Assembly: GCA_026702615.1 (NCBI GenBank)
Contig: JAPPBY010000012.1
Location: forward strand, 62,001 to 126,000
DNA: 64,000 bases
DNA from: Chloroflexota bacterium
GTDB lineage: Bacteria; Chloroflexota; Dehalococcoidia; Tepidiformales; Tepidiformaceae
Direction of reading: 5' to 3'
The notes under the pieces were generated by a model. That model saw nothing but the letters and a program-made list of their open reading frames with translations. It did not search any database and was not told the origin of the DNA. Position numbers and translations under genes: made by a program. Shown in pieces: positions 10,501-19,000 of this stretch (positions are counted from its first letter, which is position 1; the number at the start of each line of letters is the position of its first letter).

Positions 10501-12771
10501 CACACGCTGACGCTCCCGCTCACCAGGGAGCTGGTGGACGGCGCGTCCAGCGATGACTTCTCCTTCCCGACGAGCGTCACCTTCCTGTCGGGCGAGACTG
10601 ACAAGCGGCTCAGATTCGAGGCGACGGACGACGGGGTGATGGACCCGGGAGAACGGGTGAACATCCGCTTCGGCTCTGTTCCCGACTACGTGCTCAAGGG
10701 CTTCCCGAACTGGCAATCGATCGAGATCCTCGAGGCAGCGGCGGCCGAGATGACCGTGCGAGAGACCTCATTGTCGGTGGAATTCGGCGCTGCGAACTAC
10801 AGCGTGATCGAAGGCGGATCGGCGCGGGTGCAGGTGCGTCTGAACCCCGCTCACACGGAAGCGTTGGTCATCCCCGTCACTACATCCGGGGCCGGCGGCG
10901 CGACCGCCGCAGACTTCAGCGCGCCGGACACGGTGCGCTTCGCCGCCGGACAAACCGAAGCGACCCTCACCATTTCCACAACCGAAGACCAGATCGACGA
11001 CGACGGGGAGTCCGTGCAGGTCTCCTTTGGATCGCCGCTGCCAAGCGGGGTGGCGCCGGGGTCGCAGGCGACGACCACGGTGACCATCGACGACGACGAC
11101 GGTCCGGGCGTCAGCATCTCGCCGCGCACGCTCCAGGTCAGGCCGGAAGGGAGCGCGACCTATCGGGTGCGGCTGCTCACGCAGCCCACCGGCGACGTGG
11201 TCGTGACGATCAACGACCCGACCGACAGCACCCTGGTGACGGCGGAGCCGGACAGCCTCACGTTCACGACGGGCACCTGGTCCTCCTGGCAAACCGTCAC
11301 CGTGAGCGGGGGCGGCGCAGAGGATGGCGACACGGCGACCGTCACCCACACCGTCAGCGGCTACGGCAGCGTCACCGCCGAGAACGTGAGCGTCACGGTC
11401 TCGCTCACCGCACGGCAGCCCGGCGCAGGTGGCGGAGGTGGCGGCGGCGGAGGTGGCGGCGGCGGCGGTGGCGGCGGGCCCAGCCCGAGCACCGTCGACT
11501 ACGAGTGGACGGTGAAGCACGACATCGAGAGTCTCGCCGGCGGTCACGACTCCCCCACCGGGATGTGGTCCGATGGCGCCACGCTCTGGATCCTTCAGAA
11601 CGGCTCAGGCGCCGCCGACGCCATCCATGCCTACGACCTCGAGACCGGCGAACGCATCGAGGAGCGCGAGTTCGCGCTCGACGAGCGCAACCGCGCCCCT
11701 CGCGGGGTGTGGTCGGATGCGGAGGGGGTGATGTGGGTCTCGGACAGCGGCCGCGACCTCCTCTTCGGCTACGACCGCACGACCGGCGAGCGCCTTCCCG
11801 ACCGCGACCTCGTGCTCGCCCCGCGCAACGGCGACGCGCGCGGCATCTGGTCCGACGGCGGGACCATGTGGGTGCTCGATGAACGTCGCAACGCCGTCTT
11901 CGCCTACGACCTCGCGAGCGGCGGCTTCCTGGCCGAGTTCGGCCTCGACTCCTCGAACGGCTCCCCCCGGGGCGCCTGGTCCGATGGCGTCACCCTCTGG
12001 ATCTCCGACGCCGGCTCGAGTCCACGGCGTCTCTTCGCCTACCGACTCCCCACTCGCGCGGAGGTCGAGGCGGCGGGCGAGGACGCCAGCCTCGAACGGG
12101 TCCGGGACGAGGACTTCAGCGAGCTCAGCGCCGCAAGCAACAACAGCCCCCGCGGCATCTGGGCCAACGGCGATTTGATGTACGTCGTCGATGCGAGCGA
12201 CGGCAAGGTCTACACGTACAACATGCCGGACGCCATCGACGCGCGCCTCGCCTCCCTCTCGCTGCGCGGCGTCGACATCGGCGAGTTCGACCCCGAACGC
12301 ACCGACTACGAGGGCGTCATCGCCGAGGGCGTGACGGAGACCACTGTCTCGGCAGAGACTGTGCAGCGCCGCACGAGGGTCGTCGTCGACCCGCCGGACG
12401 CCGGTCGCAACGGGGTCGCCCTCGACGGGCTGGAAGAGATCACGGTCACCGTGACCTCACCCGACGGCAGCCGGATGAAGACCTACCGGGTGGCCTTCGA
12501 GCCCGCGGTGGTCGAGTTCGCCCTTGGCCCCGCGTGGACCTCGTTCGAGTGGCCCGGACCTGACGGTGTGGCCCTCGCCGAAGCCGGCCTCCCCGAAGCC
12601 GTCGTCGCCGTCTACACCTGGGACGAGGCCGCGGGCCGGTGGTTGGGGTACATCCCCGGCCTGGAGAACGTGCCCGGCCTCAACAGCCTGACCGCGTTCT
12701 CCTCCGGCGTGACCTACTGGGTCGTAGCCGGGGAGGACGTTACCTGGGTGCTCCCCGGCCTCCGGAGATAA
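7534..12771 (+). CDS. Secreted SwmB/Calx-beta/propeller surface protein (1745 aa)
   Basis: Extracellular repeat protein. The N-terminus has a twin basic stretch (RAARRARW), a hydrophobic core and an AQAQ cleavage site near residue 50. Residues about 55-480 hold four or five SwmB-type Ig-like repeats (recurring LNESSTPAATAFTV). Calx-beta-like domains follow at about 590-700, then another SwmB unit near 850-940, and Calx-beta units to about 1190 (motifs VRFAAGQTEATLTI, VTIDDDDGPG). A 17-glycine linker precedes a six-bladed propeller (about 1325-1530, repeats of the RAPRGVWSD type), a cadherin-like beta-sandwich (ARLASLSLRG) and a terminal domain rich in WLGYIPGL/YWV motifs, shared with the gene at 16086-19535. 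No LPXTG motif or transmembrane tail is visible. Adhesion or matrix binding is inferred; no enzyme motif is seen. Confidence 0.9.
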   Translation: MPYGIEPDRVPQPSRAARRARWLRGLAIAVLAAVVLGVTLVPAPEPAQAQLPPLGANLLKNGKTLEIIFVDSLNESSTPAGSAFTVKGTSPAGVEETVAVAANGVSLTANAVVLTLERPLSHDYGSLKVTYVVPGSSPLQTTANTNVPAFTDLSVLNDSEIPSGAIAADGTTLTLTYGEALDQSSTPAATAFTVVRTVGSGTENLTVSNVSVSGMTVVLTLGGPVRAAEQVKISYAVPATSPVQDADGNDGPAFDGLPVANQSQVPSGSIAANGTTLTPTYSKALNESSTPAATAFTVVRTLGGGTEEELTVSSVDVSGSTVVLTLGNAVRAAEQIAISYAVPSTSPVQDADGANAPAFDDLPVTNQSQAPGGSIGADGKTLTLDFGRALNESSTPAATAFTVSALPSGAADPVTVTVASVNVSGNTVVLTLERPVAHNATDVSVDYEVPSASPLQLADASNLAGFQDLSVANASRIPVVSIRAVYPDASPGVAAPQFELTRSLSSTQSLIVNYRVTSQAAQYFNETGTFTIVVVNPGSTTNIRSVTFLASANAINTSGEATFTLQPSDNYVVDADAGSATVQVKMPASGPAVQISHLQSSYSVTEGDGTVEVGLVAQVAAGLAQVREDFRVGFLTRAGTGDNAATLDDYTHVSTNLLFPASGWTSHSDGTQSFTAREPITIVDDSIPEVSEQFVVYMRSGPGLDAAVALDTATEPTITIADNNDQLAVEEVTVISAPTNPPYYQLLDKFAVQVKFNAPVTENATGGTPYFQVEIGGQTRNLPSRGVDLNDSRLLPFEIEIDLSSLDDHDGISWGSNALQLNGGTIAYKDDTTRSLTNTAVPAQSPLAEHKVNVHPPTVRSAALDGSTLTLTLSEALGTSVPAASAFSVVVGSATGVNPTNVAVSGSQVTLTLASAATPPVTVSYTKPSTNAITDVGGLELASFTDFSAVNPPTVTVTMSAFLFSFGVPVVVNEGGFITLRFALDKDPEHTLTLPLTRELVDGASSDDFSFPTSVTFLSGETDKRLRFEATDDGVMDPGERVNIRFGSVPDYVLKGFPNWQSIEILEAAAAEMTVRETSLSVEFGAANYSVIEGGSARVQVRLNPAHTEALVIPVTTSGAGGATAADFSAPDTVRFAAGQTEATLTISTTEDQIDDDGESVQVSFGSPLPSGVAPGSQATTTVTIDDDDGPGVSISPRTLQVRPEGSATYRVRLLTQPTGDVVVTINDPTDSTLVTAEPDSLTFTTGTWSSWQTVTVSGGGAEDGDTATVTHTVSGYGSVTAENVSVTVSLTARQPGAGGGGGGGGGGGGGGGGGPSPSTVDYEWTVKHDIESLAGGHDSPTGMWSDGATLWILQNGSGAADAIHAYDLETGERIEEREFALDERNRAPRGVWSDAEGVMWVSDSGRDLLFGYDRTTGERLPDRDLVLAPRNGDARGIWSDGGTMWVLDERRNAVFAYDLASGGFLAEFGLDSSNGSPRGAWSDGVTLWISDAGSSPRRLFAYRLPTRAEVEAAGEDASLERVRDEDFSELSAASNNSPRGIWANGDLMYVVDASDGKVYTYNMPDAIDARLASLSLRGVDIGEFDPERTDYEGVIAEGVTETTVSAETVQRRTRVVVDPPDAGRNGVALDGLEEITVTVTSPDGSRMKTYRVAFEPAVVEFALGPAWTSFEWPGPDGVALAEAGLPEAVVAVYTWDEAAGRWLGYIPGLENVPGLNSLTAFSSGVTYWVVAGEDVTWVLPGLRR
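11428..11478 (+). repeat. Poly-glycine (GGN)17 tract
   Basis: Seventeen consecutive glycine codons, mostly GGC, form a flexible linker between the beta-sandwich stalk and the propeller. The same linker type occurs at the equivalent place in the gene at 16086-19535. Such GC-rich triplet runs are prone to slippage, so linker length may vary between cells. Confidence 0.9.
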
Positions 12772-12785
12772 GTTCCCGTTCCGTC

Positions 12786-13163
12786 GTGCGGCGAGTGCTC
12801 GACCTGGAGCTGAGCTGGCAACGGTGCGGTCGCGAATGGTGCCTGCTCGCGTCCTGCGACCCGCCGCCGCACGCAACCGGCGTTTACGTGATCTGGGAGC
12901 CCCTCCTGTACGTGCGGGAGCGCCGGGTGGTGCGCGTGGGTCAGGGCTCCATCCGTCACCATCTCGCCCGCCATCGCAATGACGAGAACATCACCTTCTA
13001 CGGCGGGGGCTCCCTGCTCGTGACCTGGGCCGCCTGCCGCTCACACTCGATGGACGGGGTGGTCCGCTTCCTGGACGTTGCCTACCGGCCGTACGAAGGC
13101 CGGTCCGATGCGGGCGTCGAGCCCGTCTCCGTGAACCTGCCGCTCCAGCCTGTCGGGAGATGA
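12786..13163 (+). CDS. GIY-YIG-like nuclease domain protein (125 aa)
   Basis: A small frame that starts with GTG 14 bases after the stop of the propeller gene, so it is probably translated from the same transcript. It carries a GIY-like segment (ATGVYVIWE), then VRVGQGSIRHHLARH, which corresponds to the YIG strand and following helix, then LLVTWAAC, and a C-terminal MDGVVRFL with VNLPL. This order matches a family of stand-alone GIY-YIG-like domains. The catalytic arginine of the helix is plausibly the R in SIRHHL; a downstream glutamate is less obvious. The function could be DNA cleavage or repair, or a structural role only. Its placement next to a surface gene is unexplained. An upstream in-frame start inside the previous gene is less likely. 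Confidence 0.65.
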   Translation: MRRVLDLELSWQRCGREWCLLASCDPPPHATGVYVIWEPLLYVRERRVVRVGQGSIRHHLARHRNDENITFYGGGSLLVTWAACRSHSMDGVVRFLDVAYRPYEGRSDAGVEPVSVNLPLQPVGR

Positions 13164-13199
13164 AGGCCGCGGCTCCTTCCAGGAACAGGGCCACCACCA

Positions 13200-13686
13200 T
13201 CACCGCGAACGTTCCCCGGCGCCAGACGGGTTCAGGCACCCAGGCGATTCAGGATCCGGCAACGGCGTGCCGATACCGATCCGTACCCTCTCGCCGTCAT
13301 CGTCGATACCATCGGCGATCGCCTCAAAATCAAAGCACTCACTATCATCGTCTGCGACAAAAGTAACGCTCGTCTCCTCCATGGTGTAGTCGGCGGCACT
13401 GGCCCCGCTCAGGTGAGTGACCGTGAGCGGGATGGTGACCTCCCGACCTGGGTCCTCACTGAGACGCAGGCACGGTCGTATGGTTTCACCCTCGATCACT
13501 CTCTCCTCGGTAAAGGGGAACCAGACCGTCACCTCGACGAGGTCTTCGCCCGGATCCTGCGCGTGGGGGGCCGGCCGGGAGCGCCGCGGCCAGCAGCGCC
13601 AGGACGAACAGCGCAGCGAGCCGCCCGGTCCATGGCCGGAGCGTGCTTCGCCCCGCGACTCGCCGCTCACGACTAACGCAGCTCAC
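13200..13686 (-). pseudogene. Frameshifted short secreted Calx-beta protein
   Basis: An ATG at 13686 opens a signal-peptide-like N-terminus (STLRPWTGRLAALFVLALLA, ending near ALPAG). The frame breaks in a run of six G/C pairs near 13565-13570. The next frame continues with AQDPGEDLVEVTVWFPF and one Calx-beta domain ending in IDDDGERVRIGIGTPLP. Joined, the product would be about 160 residues: signal peptide plus one Calx-beta domain. The terminal residues after the domain are unlike the family, so the 3' end may also be lost. A homopolymer error in assembly would give the same picture, and the gene would then be intact apart from its tail. Confidence 0.7.
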
Positions 13687-14031
13687 GAAGATCAGTGGGT
13701 GTGGTCAGGGGAGGGTGTTCACCTGTGATGCAGCCTCAAGCCCAATCACTCAGCCATCACGCGATGCCCGCGCCTCGGTTCAGAGCTTGGAACGGATACC
13801 TGGTTTCGCAATAGGTCGAAAGCGAAGGCATGGGCAGCTCTTCTTACCAGTTCCTTTCGGCCGTCCTCTTCGACTGGTTGGAATAAACATCCTGCTCTCG
13901 TGGAAGCGATGCAATTTGCTGTAACGTGAATTGGCACTGGCATGTGGTCACAGGCACCGGTCACCTCGCCAAACCGGTCGCACCCGGTGGCTCAGCAGGC
14001 AGGCCAATGACGCTGGAATCGGAGCCCCGCC
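13687..14031. other. Intergenic region upstream of the two-component genes
   Basis: About 345 bases with no credible gene. It lies between the heads of the minus-strand Calx-beta fragment and the plus-strand sensor kinase, so it is a divergent promoter region. I could not identify a confident promoter pair. Confidence 0.4.
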
Positions 14032-15252
14032 TTGCTGAATGTTGATGTGGCGACGGCCTTCCGGGGTTCGCCGCAGGACGAAGCCGAGCGGGACGTGGTG
14101 CCGTACGCGGTGCAGGTATCCGTCTGGGCCCGCTGGGTCGCGGCGCTCGTGGCGGCGGTCACGCTGGTCTACCGCCCCGAGTTCTGGTACCCCGACCAGA
14201 TCTCGACCGCCGTGCTGTTGATCCCGGTCGTCGTCGTGAACGGCCTGGCCCACTGCCGCCTGCTGCTGCACAGGCCCATGACCAGGTCCTGGATGTTCTT
14301 GCTCGGCGGCCTGGACGTCGCCGTGCTCTCCGCCACGATCGCCACGTATCCGAGCTTCGATCGGTTCGTCTTCGTGGGCTATTACCCGGCGCTCGCGATG
14401 TTCGTCCTGGTGTTCGCCTCGGCCCGGATCGCCCTGGGCTGGACCACCGTGACGGCCGCCGCCTGCACCGCCGCAACCCTGCTCGCGGCCGGCGGCCTGG
14501 ATTTCGACACCGGCGAAGAACGGGCGCTGCTGAGCCGGGTAGCGGCGATGTACGTGCTCGTGCTCTGCGTCCTGCTGATCACCCGCTTCGAGCGCGCCCT
14601 CAGGCAGGCGACGCTGCGGCGCGAGCGGCGGCTGCACCGCGAACGGATCGAGCTCTCCCAGGAGGTGCACAACACGATCGCGCAGACCGCCTACCTGCTC
14701 GAACAGGGGATCCGGCGGGCGAGGCGGCTGGCGGACGGCTCGAACGAGGAGTTGACCGCGGCGCTGGACGCCAGCTGGTCGCTCTCGACCTCGGCGATCT
14801 GGGAGGCGAGGCGGCTGGCCGACTCGGGCCGCCTGTTCGAGGGCCGCACCCTGGGGCCCACCCTCCGGGGGCACTGCGAGACCTTCGAGCGCGTCACCGG
14901 CGTGCCCGTCGGGCTGTCGCAGTCGGGAACCGAGCCGCCGCTGCCGGTGGAGACGAGCAGCCAGCTCTTCTCCATCGCCCACAACGCCCTGACCAACGCC
15001 GCCCGCCACGCGCGGGCCGAGCAGGTGTGGGTGAACCTGGACTTCGAGACCGAGGGGGTCAGGCTGTCGGTAGCGGACGATGGCGTGGGACTTCCCAACG
15101 ACTACCTGGACCGGGGGCACGGTTTCCGGGGCATGGCGGCGAACGCCGAGGCGCTGGGCGGCACGCTTACCGTGCGCAGCGGCGACGGCGGCGCCTCCGG
15201 GACCACCGTCTCGTGCGCCATCCCCCTCACGGCAACGGAATCAGGAGGCTGA
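14032..15252 (+). CDS. NarL/DesK-type membrane sensor histidine kinase (406 aa)
   Basis: Senses a signal at the membrane and phosphorylates the response regulator encoded next. The TTG start is favoured by GGAG seven bases upstream. The N-terminal half has about six hydrophobic segments (roughly residues 30-185) and little extracytoplasmic domain. A HisKA_3-type dimerisation helix follows with the H-box SQEVHNTIAQ; His213 is the likely phosphoacceptor. The HATPase domain shows an N-box (NALTNAARHA), a G1 box (DDGVGLP) and a G2-like segment (GHGFRGMAANAEALGG). The stop codon lies one base before the regulator's ATG, so the two are co-transcribed. The stimulus is unknown. The genes sit between surface-protein genes, which are possible targets. 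Confidence 0.93.
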   Translation: MLNVDVATAFRGSPQDEAERDVVPYAVQVSVWARWVAALVAAVTLVYRPEFWYPDQISTAVLLIPVVVVNGLAHCRLLLHRPMTRSWMFLLGGLDVAVLSATIATYPSFDRFVFVGYYPALAMFVLVFASARIALGWTTVTAAACTAATLLAAGGLDFDTGEERALLSRVAAMYVLVLCVLLITRFERALRQATLRRERRLHRERIELSQEVHNTIAQTAYLLEQGIRRARRLADGSNEELTAALDASWSLSTSAIWEARRLADSGRLFEGRTLGPTLRGHCETFERVTGVPVGLSQSGTEPPLPVETSSQLFSIAHNALTNAARHARAEQVWVNLDFETEGVRLSVADDGVGLPNDYLDRGHGFRGMAANAEALGGTLTVRSGDGGASGTTVSCAIPLTATESGG

Positions 15253-15253
15253 G

Positions 15254-15934
15254 ATGTCGTCAGCAAGCAGGATCAGGGTCATGGTCGTGGACGACCATCC
15301 AATCATGAGAGCGGGCCTGCGCGAAGCGCTGCAGGCCTCGGAACGGATCGAAGTGGTGGCCGAGGCGCGGGACGGCGAGGAAGCGCTGCGCATCGCGCTC
15401 GAGGTGCAGCCCGAGGTGGTCGTCATGGATGTGCTCATGCCCGTCAAGGACGGCGTCGACGCCTGCCGCGAGTTGATCGAACGGCAGCCCGAGACGCGCG
15501 TGCTGATGATGACCGCCTCGACGAGGACGGACGCGGTGATCGACGCCGTCGCCGCCGGGGCGACGGGCTATCTCCAGAAACACGCCGACCCGGACGAGTT
15601 GGTCGCGGCCGTCATCGATGTCGCAGAGGACCGGCTGCAGGTCTCCGACGATATCGTCAAGGAAGTCTTCGCGATGCTTCGCCGGGACGAGGGGCCCAAG
15701 TCCCCACAGCTCGCAGAGCAGCTAACGAGGAAGGAGCGGGCGACGCTGGTGCTGTTCGCCAGCGGCAGGTCCTACGCAGCGATCGCGGAGGCGGGCGGCA
15801 ACAGCGCCGTGACGGTGCGCAACCGGCTCAACCGCATCCAGGACAAGGTCGGCGTCCAATCGAAGCAGCAGCTCGTGATCTGGGCCGTGCGCCAGGGCCT
15901 GCTCGACGACGTGGAGGCGGGCCTGGGACTCTAG
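15254..15934 (+). CDS. NarL/FixJ-family response regulator (226 aa)
   Basis: DNA-binding partner of the upstream kinase. The receiver domain (about residues 8-125) has the acidic pair D13-D14, phosphoacceptor D59 in VVVMDVLMPVKDG, T87 and K109 (YLQKHADP). A LuxR-type helix-turn-helix fills about 160-220 (LTRKERATLVLFASG, IAEAGGNSAVTVRNRLNRI). The recognition helix differs somewhat from the usual KTVKNH pattern. A strong GGAGG stands just before the start and overlaps the end of the kinase gene. A stem-loop follows the stop. Confidence 0.95.
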   Translation: MSSASRIRVMVVDDHPIMRAGLREALQASERIEVVAEARDGEEALRIALEVQPEVVVMDVLMPVKDGVDACRELIERQPETRVLMMTASTRTDAVIDAVAAGATGYLQKHADPDELVAAVIDVAEDRLQVSDDIVKEVFAMLRRDEGPKSPQLAEQLTRKERATLVLFASGRSYAAIAEAGGNSAVTVRNRLNRIQDKVGVQSKQQLVIWAVRQGLLDDVEAGLGL

Positions 15935-15952
15935 CGTGCTGTTCCCCTGCGT

Positions 15953-15973
15953 GGTGAGGAATCGGTCCTCACC
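15953..15973 (+). terminator. Stem-loop after the response regulator
   Basis: Perfect 8-bp stem GGTGAGGA/TCCTCACC with a five-base loop, 18 bases after the regulator stop and in the gap before the convergent surface gene. There is no T tract, so its strength as an intrinsic terminator is uncertain; it could act for both strands. Confidence 0.5.
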
Positions 15974-16085
15974 GGTTCCCAGGCGGACCCAACGGGCTCG
16001 GTGCCAGCGGAGCAAGGGGGTGGAATCTGCGATGTCTGCCCGGCCCGCACGATGATCCGGAGCGGTTCGGGTCCCACACCCGCGG

Positions 16086-19000
16086 CTAGGGAGTTCCGGC
16101 CAGGGGAATCGTCCAGGTGACGGCGTCCCGGGCGGCGATCCAGTAGGTCGCCCCGGAGGTGAACGCCGTGAGCGTGTTGCGGCCGGGTACGGCCCCCAGG
16201 TCGGGGAAGTACCCCAGCCACACCCCCGCTGTCCCGCCCCAGGTGTAGACGGCCACCACCCCTTCGGGGAGGCCGGCCTGGTTGATGGCCAGGCCGTCGA
16301 CTCCGGTCCATTCGAGCGCTGTCCATTCGGGTCCCAGCGCCAGTTCCTGCTTCGTGGGCTCGAAGACGACTCGATAGATTTTCTGGCGAGTGCCGTCCGC
16401 CGAGGTCACCCTGACGGTGATCCCGGCGACGCCGGCCAGTGCCACCTGGTGGCCGTTCGCAGCGTCGCCGTCGGCGTCGGGCGGGTCGACGACGATCCTC
16501 GTGCGGCGCTGCATGGCCTGCGCCGTCACGACCGTCTCCGTCACGCCCTCTCCCGCAGCGCCCTTGTAGGCGGTACGTTCGGGGTCGAAATCGCCGATTT
16601 CGACGCCGCGCAGCGAGAGGGAGGCGAGGCGCGCGTCGATGGCGTCGGGCATGTTGTAGGTGTAGACCTTGCCGTCGCTCGCATCGGCGACGTACATGAA
16701 GTCGCCGTTGGCCCAGATGCCCCGGGGGCTGTTGTTGCTGGCGCCGCTCAGCTCGGTGAAGTCCTCATCCTTCACACGATCGAGGGGTTCCGGCTCGTTT
16801 GGTGGCCCGTCGGGCACGACCGGAAGGCGGTAGGCGAAGAGCTGCTTGGCGCCGTGGTCGGAGACCCAGACCGTCACCTCGTCCGACCAGATGCCGTGGG
16901 GATCGCCGTTGGCGGCGTCGAGGTCGTGCTCGGCGAGGAACGCACCGGTGTCGAGGTCGTAGGCGAAGAGGCTGTCCTTGCCGCCGTCGAGCACCCACAT
17001 CGTCTCGCCGTCGGACCAGGTGCCGCGCACGTCGCGGTTGCGCGGGGCGAGCACGAGGTCGCGGTCTGGGAGGCGCTCACCTCTCGCGAGGTCGTGGGCG
17101 AAGAGCTTGTCCTGGCCGCTGTCGGAGATCCAGATGGTTTCCCGGTCGGACCAGATGCCGCGCGGGGCGCGATTGCGTTCGTCGAGCGCGAACTCGCGCT
17201 CCGCGACGCGCTCGCCCGTGTCGAGCTTGTAGGCGTAGATGGCGTCGTCGGCGCCTGAGCCGTTCTGAAGGAGCCACAGCGTCGTCCCGTCCGACCACAT
17301 CCCCGTGGCCATGTCATGGGCACCGTCCAGCTCGTCGATGTCGTCCTTCACCGTCCACTCGTAGTCGGCCTGGCTCGGAGTCGGGCCGCTGGGGCCGCCG
17401 CCGCCGCCACCGCCGCCGCCGCCGCCACCGCCTCCGCTGGCCTGCCGTGCCGTACTCGGGCCCGGCGTCACGGTAATGGTCACCGTGACCTCTGCGACGC
17501 CGCCGTGTCCGTCATCGGCCTCAACGGTTGCCACGTAGGTGTCCAGGACGGAGGGATCAAACACGGCATCCTGAGCGACCCTGATCTGACCGGTGCCGGC
17601 GTCGATTGCAAACTCGGCCGAGCCGTACATCCGGTAGGTAAGCGCGTGACGTTCAATGTCCGTCGCTCTCACCGGGCCGCCGACCCTGTCACCCTCCCCA
17701 GCGTTCCCGGAGACGGCGCGGCTCGCAGCCGGCGATGGAAACACCGGAGGATCATTTACGGCTTCGATCTCGATGCCGGCGGCGGCCCGCGCGGTCAGCC
17801 CGCCGGAGTCGCTGATCTCGTAGAGGACGCGAGCGTCGCCGTGGTAGTCCGCCCTGGGTGTGAACCTGACAGTACGATCGCCCTCGATTGTCGCCGCGCC
17901 GTTGTGCGCAGAGACGATACGCAAGGTCAGGGAGTCCCCGTTGTCGGGGTCGCTGTCGTTGTCCAGAACACCGATGACCACCGGCTGGTCCTCGAACGTC
18001 CGGGCCTCGTCGTCGACTGCTATCGGGCGTTCGTTCCGGTCGGTCACGGTAACGGTCACGTCATGGGTCGCCAGCTGCAGCCCGTCGCTGACGGCCACCG
18101 TGACCTCGTAGACGTTGTCGGCGCCGGCATCGGCGGGAGCCTCGAAATTCGGCGCACGCAGGAACCGCAGGTTGCCGGAGCCGTCCATCGTGAAGACAGC
18201 GCCGTCAACACCGGTTGGCGACTGCCAGGTGAGCCTGGTCGAATCCGGGTCCGATGCCGTGAAGCGGCCGACCACGCCAGCGTCGTTCTCGGCCTGGCTG
18301 AAGTGGGTCTGCCCGCTGATCATCGGAGGATGCGGCCCCGTCAAGATCGCGGTGACCCGCTGGCTCAGTTCTCGGCCGTCCTCCGTGCAGACCGCCCCGG
18401 AAGTATCGCAGTCGCGGTTGGCTTCCAGGGTGATTGAGATATCTTCGGCGCCGTTCGGCTGTATCTCAATCCGCCACTCCCTGTGGCTGGGGCTGCGAAC
18501 CTTCCATGCGTGCCTGATAGTGCCGCCAACGACCTCGAAGACCTCCCCTTCAATGTCACTCTCGCCGGTTGCGACGTCTTCGCTGAAGCTCAACGTGAAC
18601 TGGAATGTAGATTGCCCATTGTGCGTTTGGGGAAGCCCGAGCAGTTCGGCGGTCAACGGGCCCCGAATGGTCCCGCTCCCGCTGCTGGAGAGCAGCGGGT
18701 TCCTGGAGAATGACACTTCGTACTCGCTGCCGTACGTGAAATTCGGTGCGATGTGAGGCCAGTACGACTTCAGCCCCGCCTGCCGGAGGTCTGGTCGCAC
18801 TGCGTCGGAGAGGAGCAACCGCAGACTTCCTACACGCAGCACCCAATCATTCGGAATCACGTTGAACATGGAGTACAGGTCCATTGCGGTGGTGTGGGCG
18901 TAGTCCCCTGCCCTGTTGCAGCGGCACCAGGCCATCGTGATGAGTTGATACTCCGTGCCGTTGTAGGTCACCGATCTGGGGACCAGGCCTCCGAAGCTAT

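Noticed and set aside
13948-15120. 390-codon minus-strand frame opposite the sensor kinase
   Set aside because: Shadow of a kinase gene with H-box, N-box and G-box motifs.
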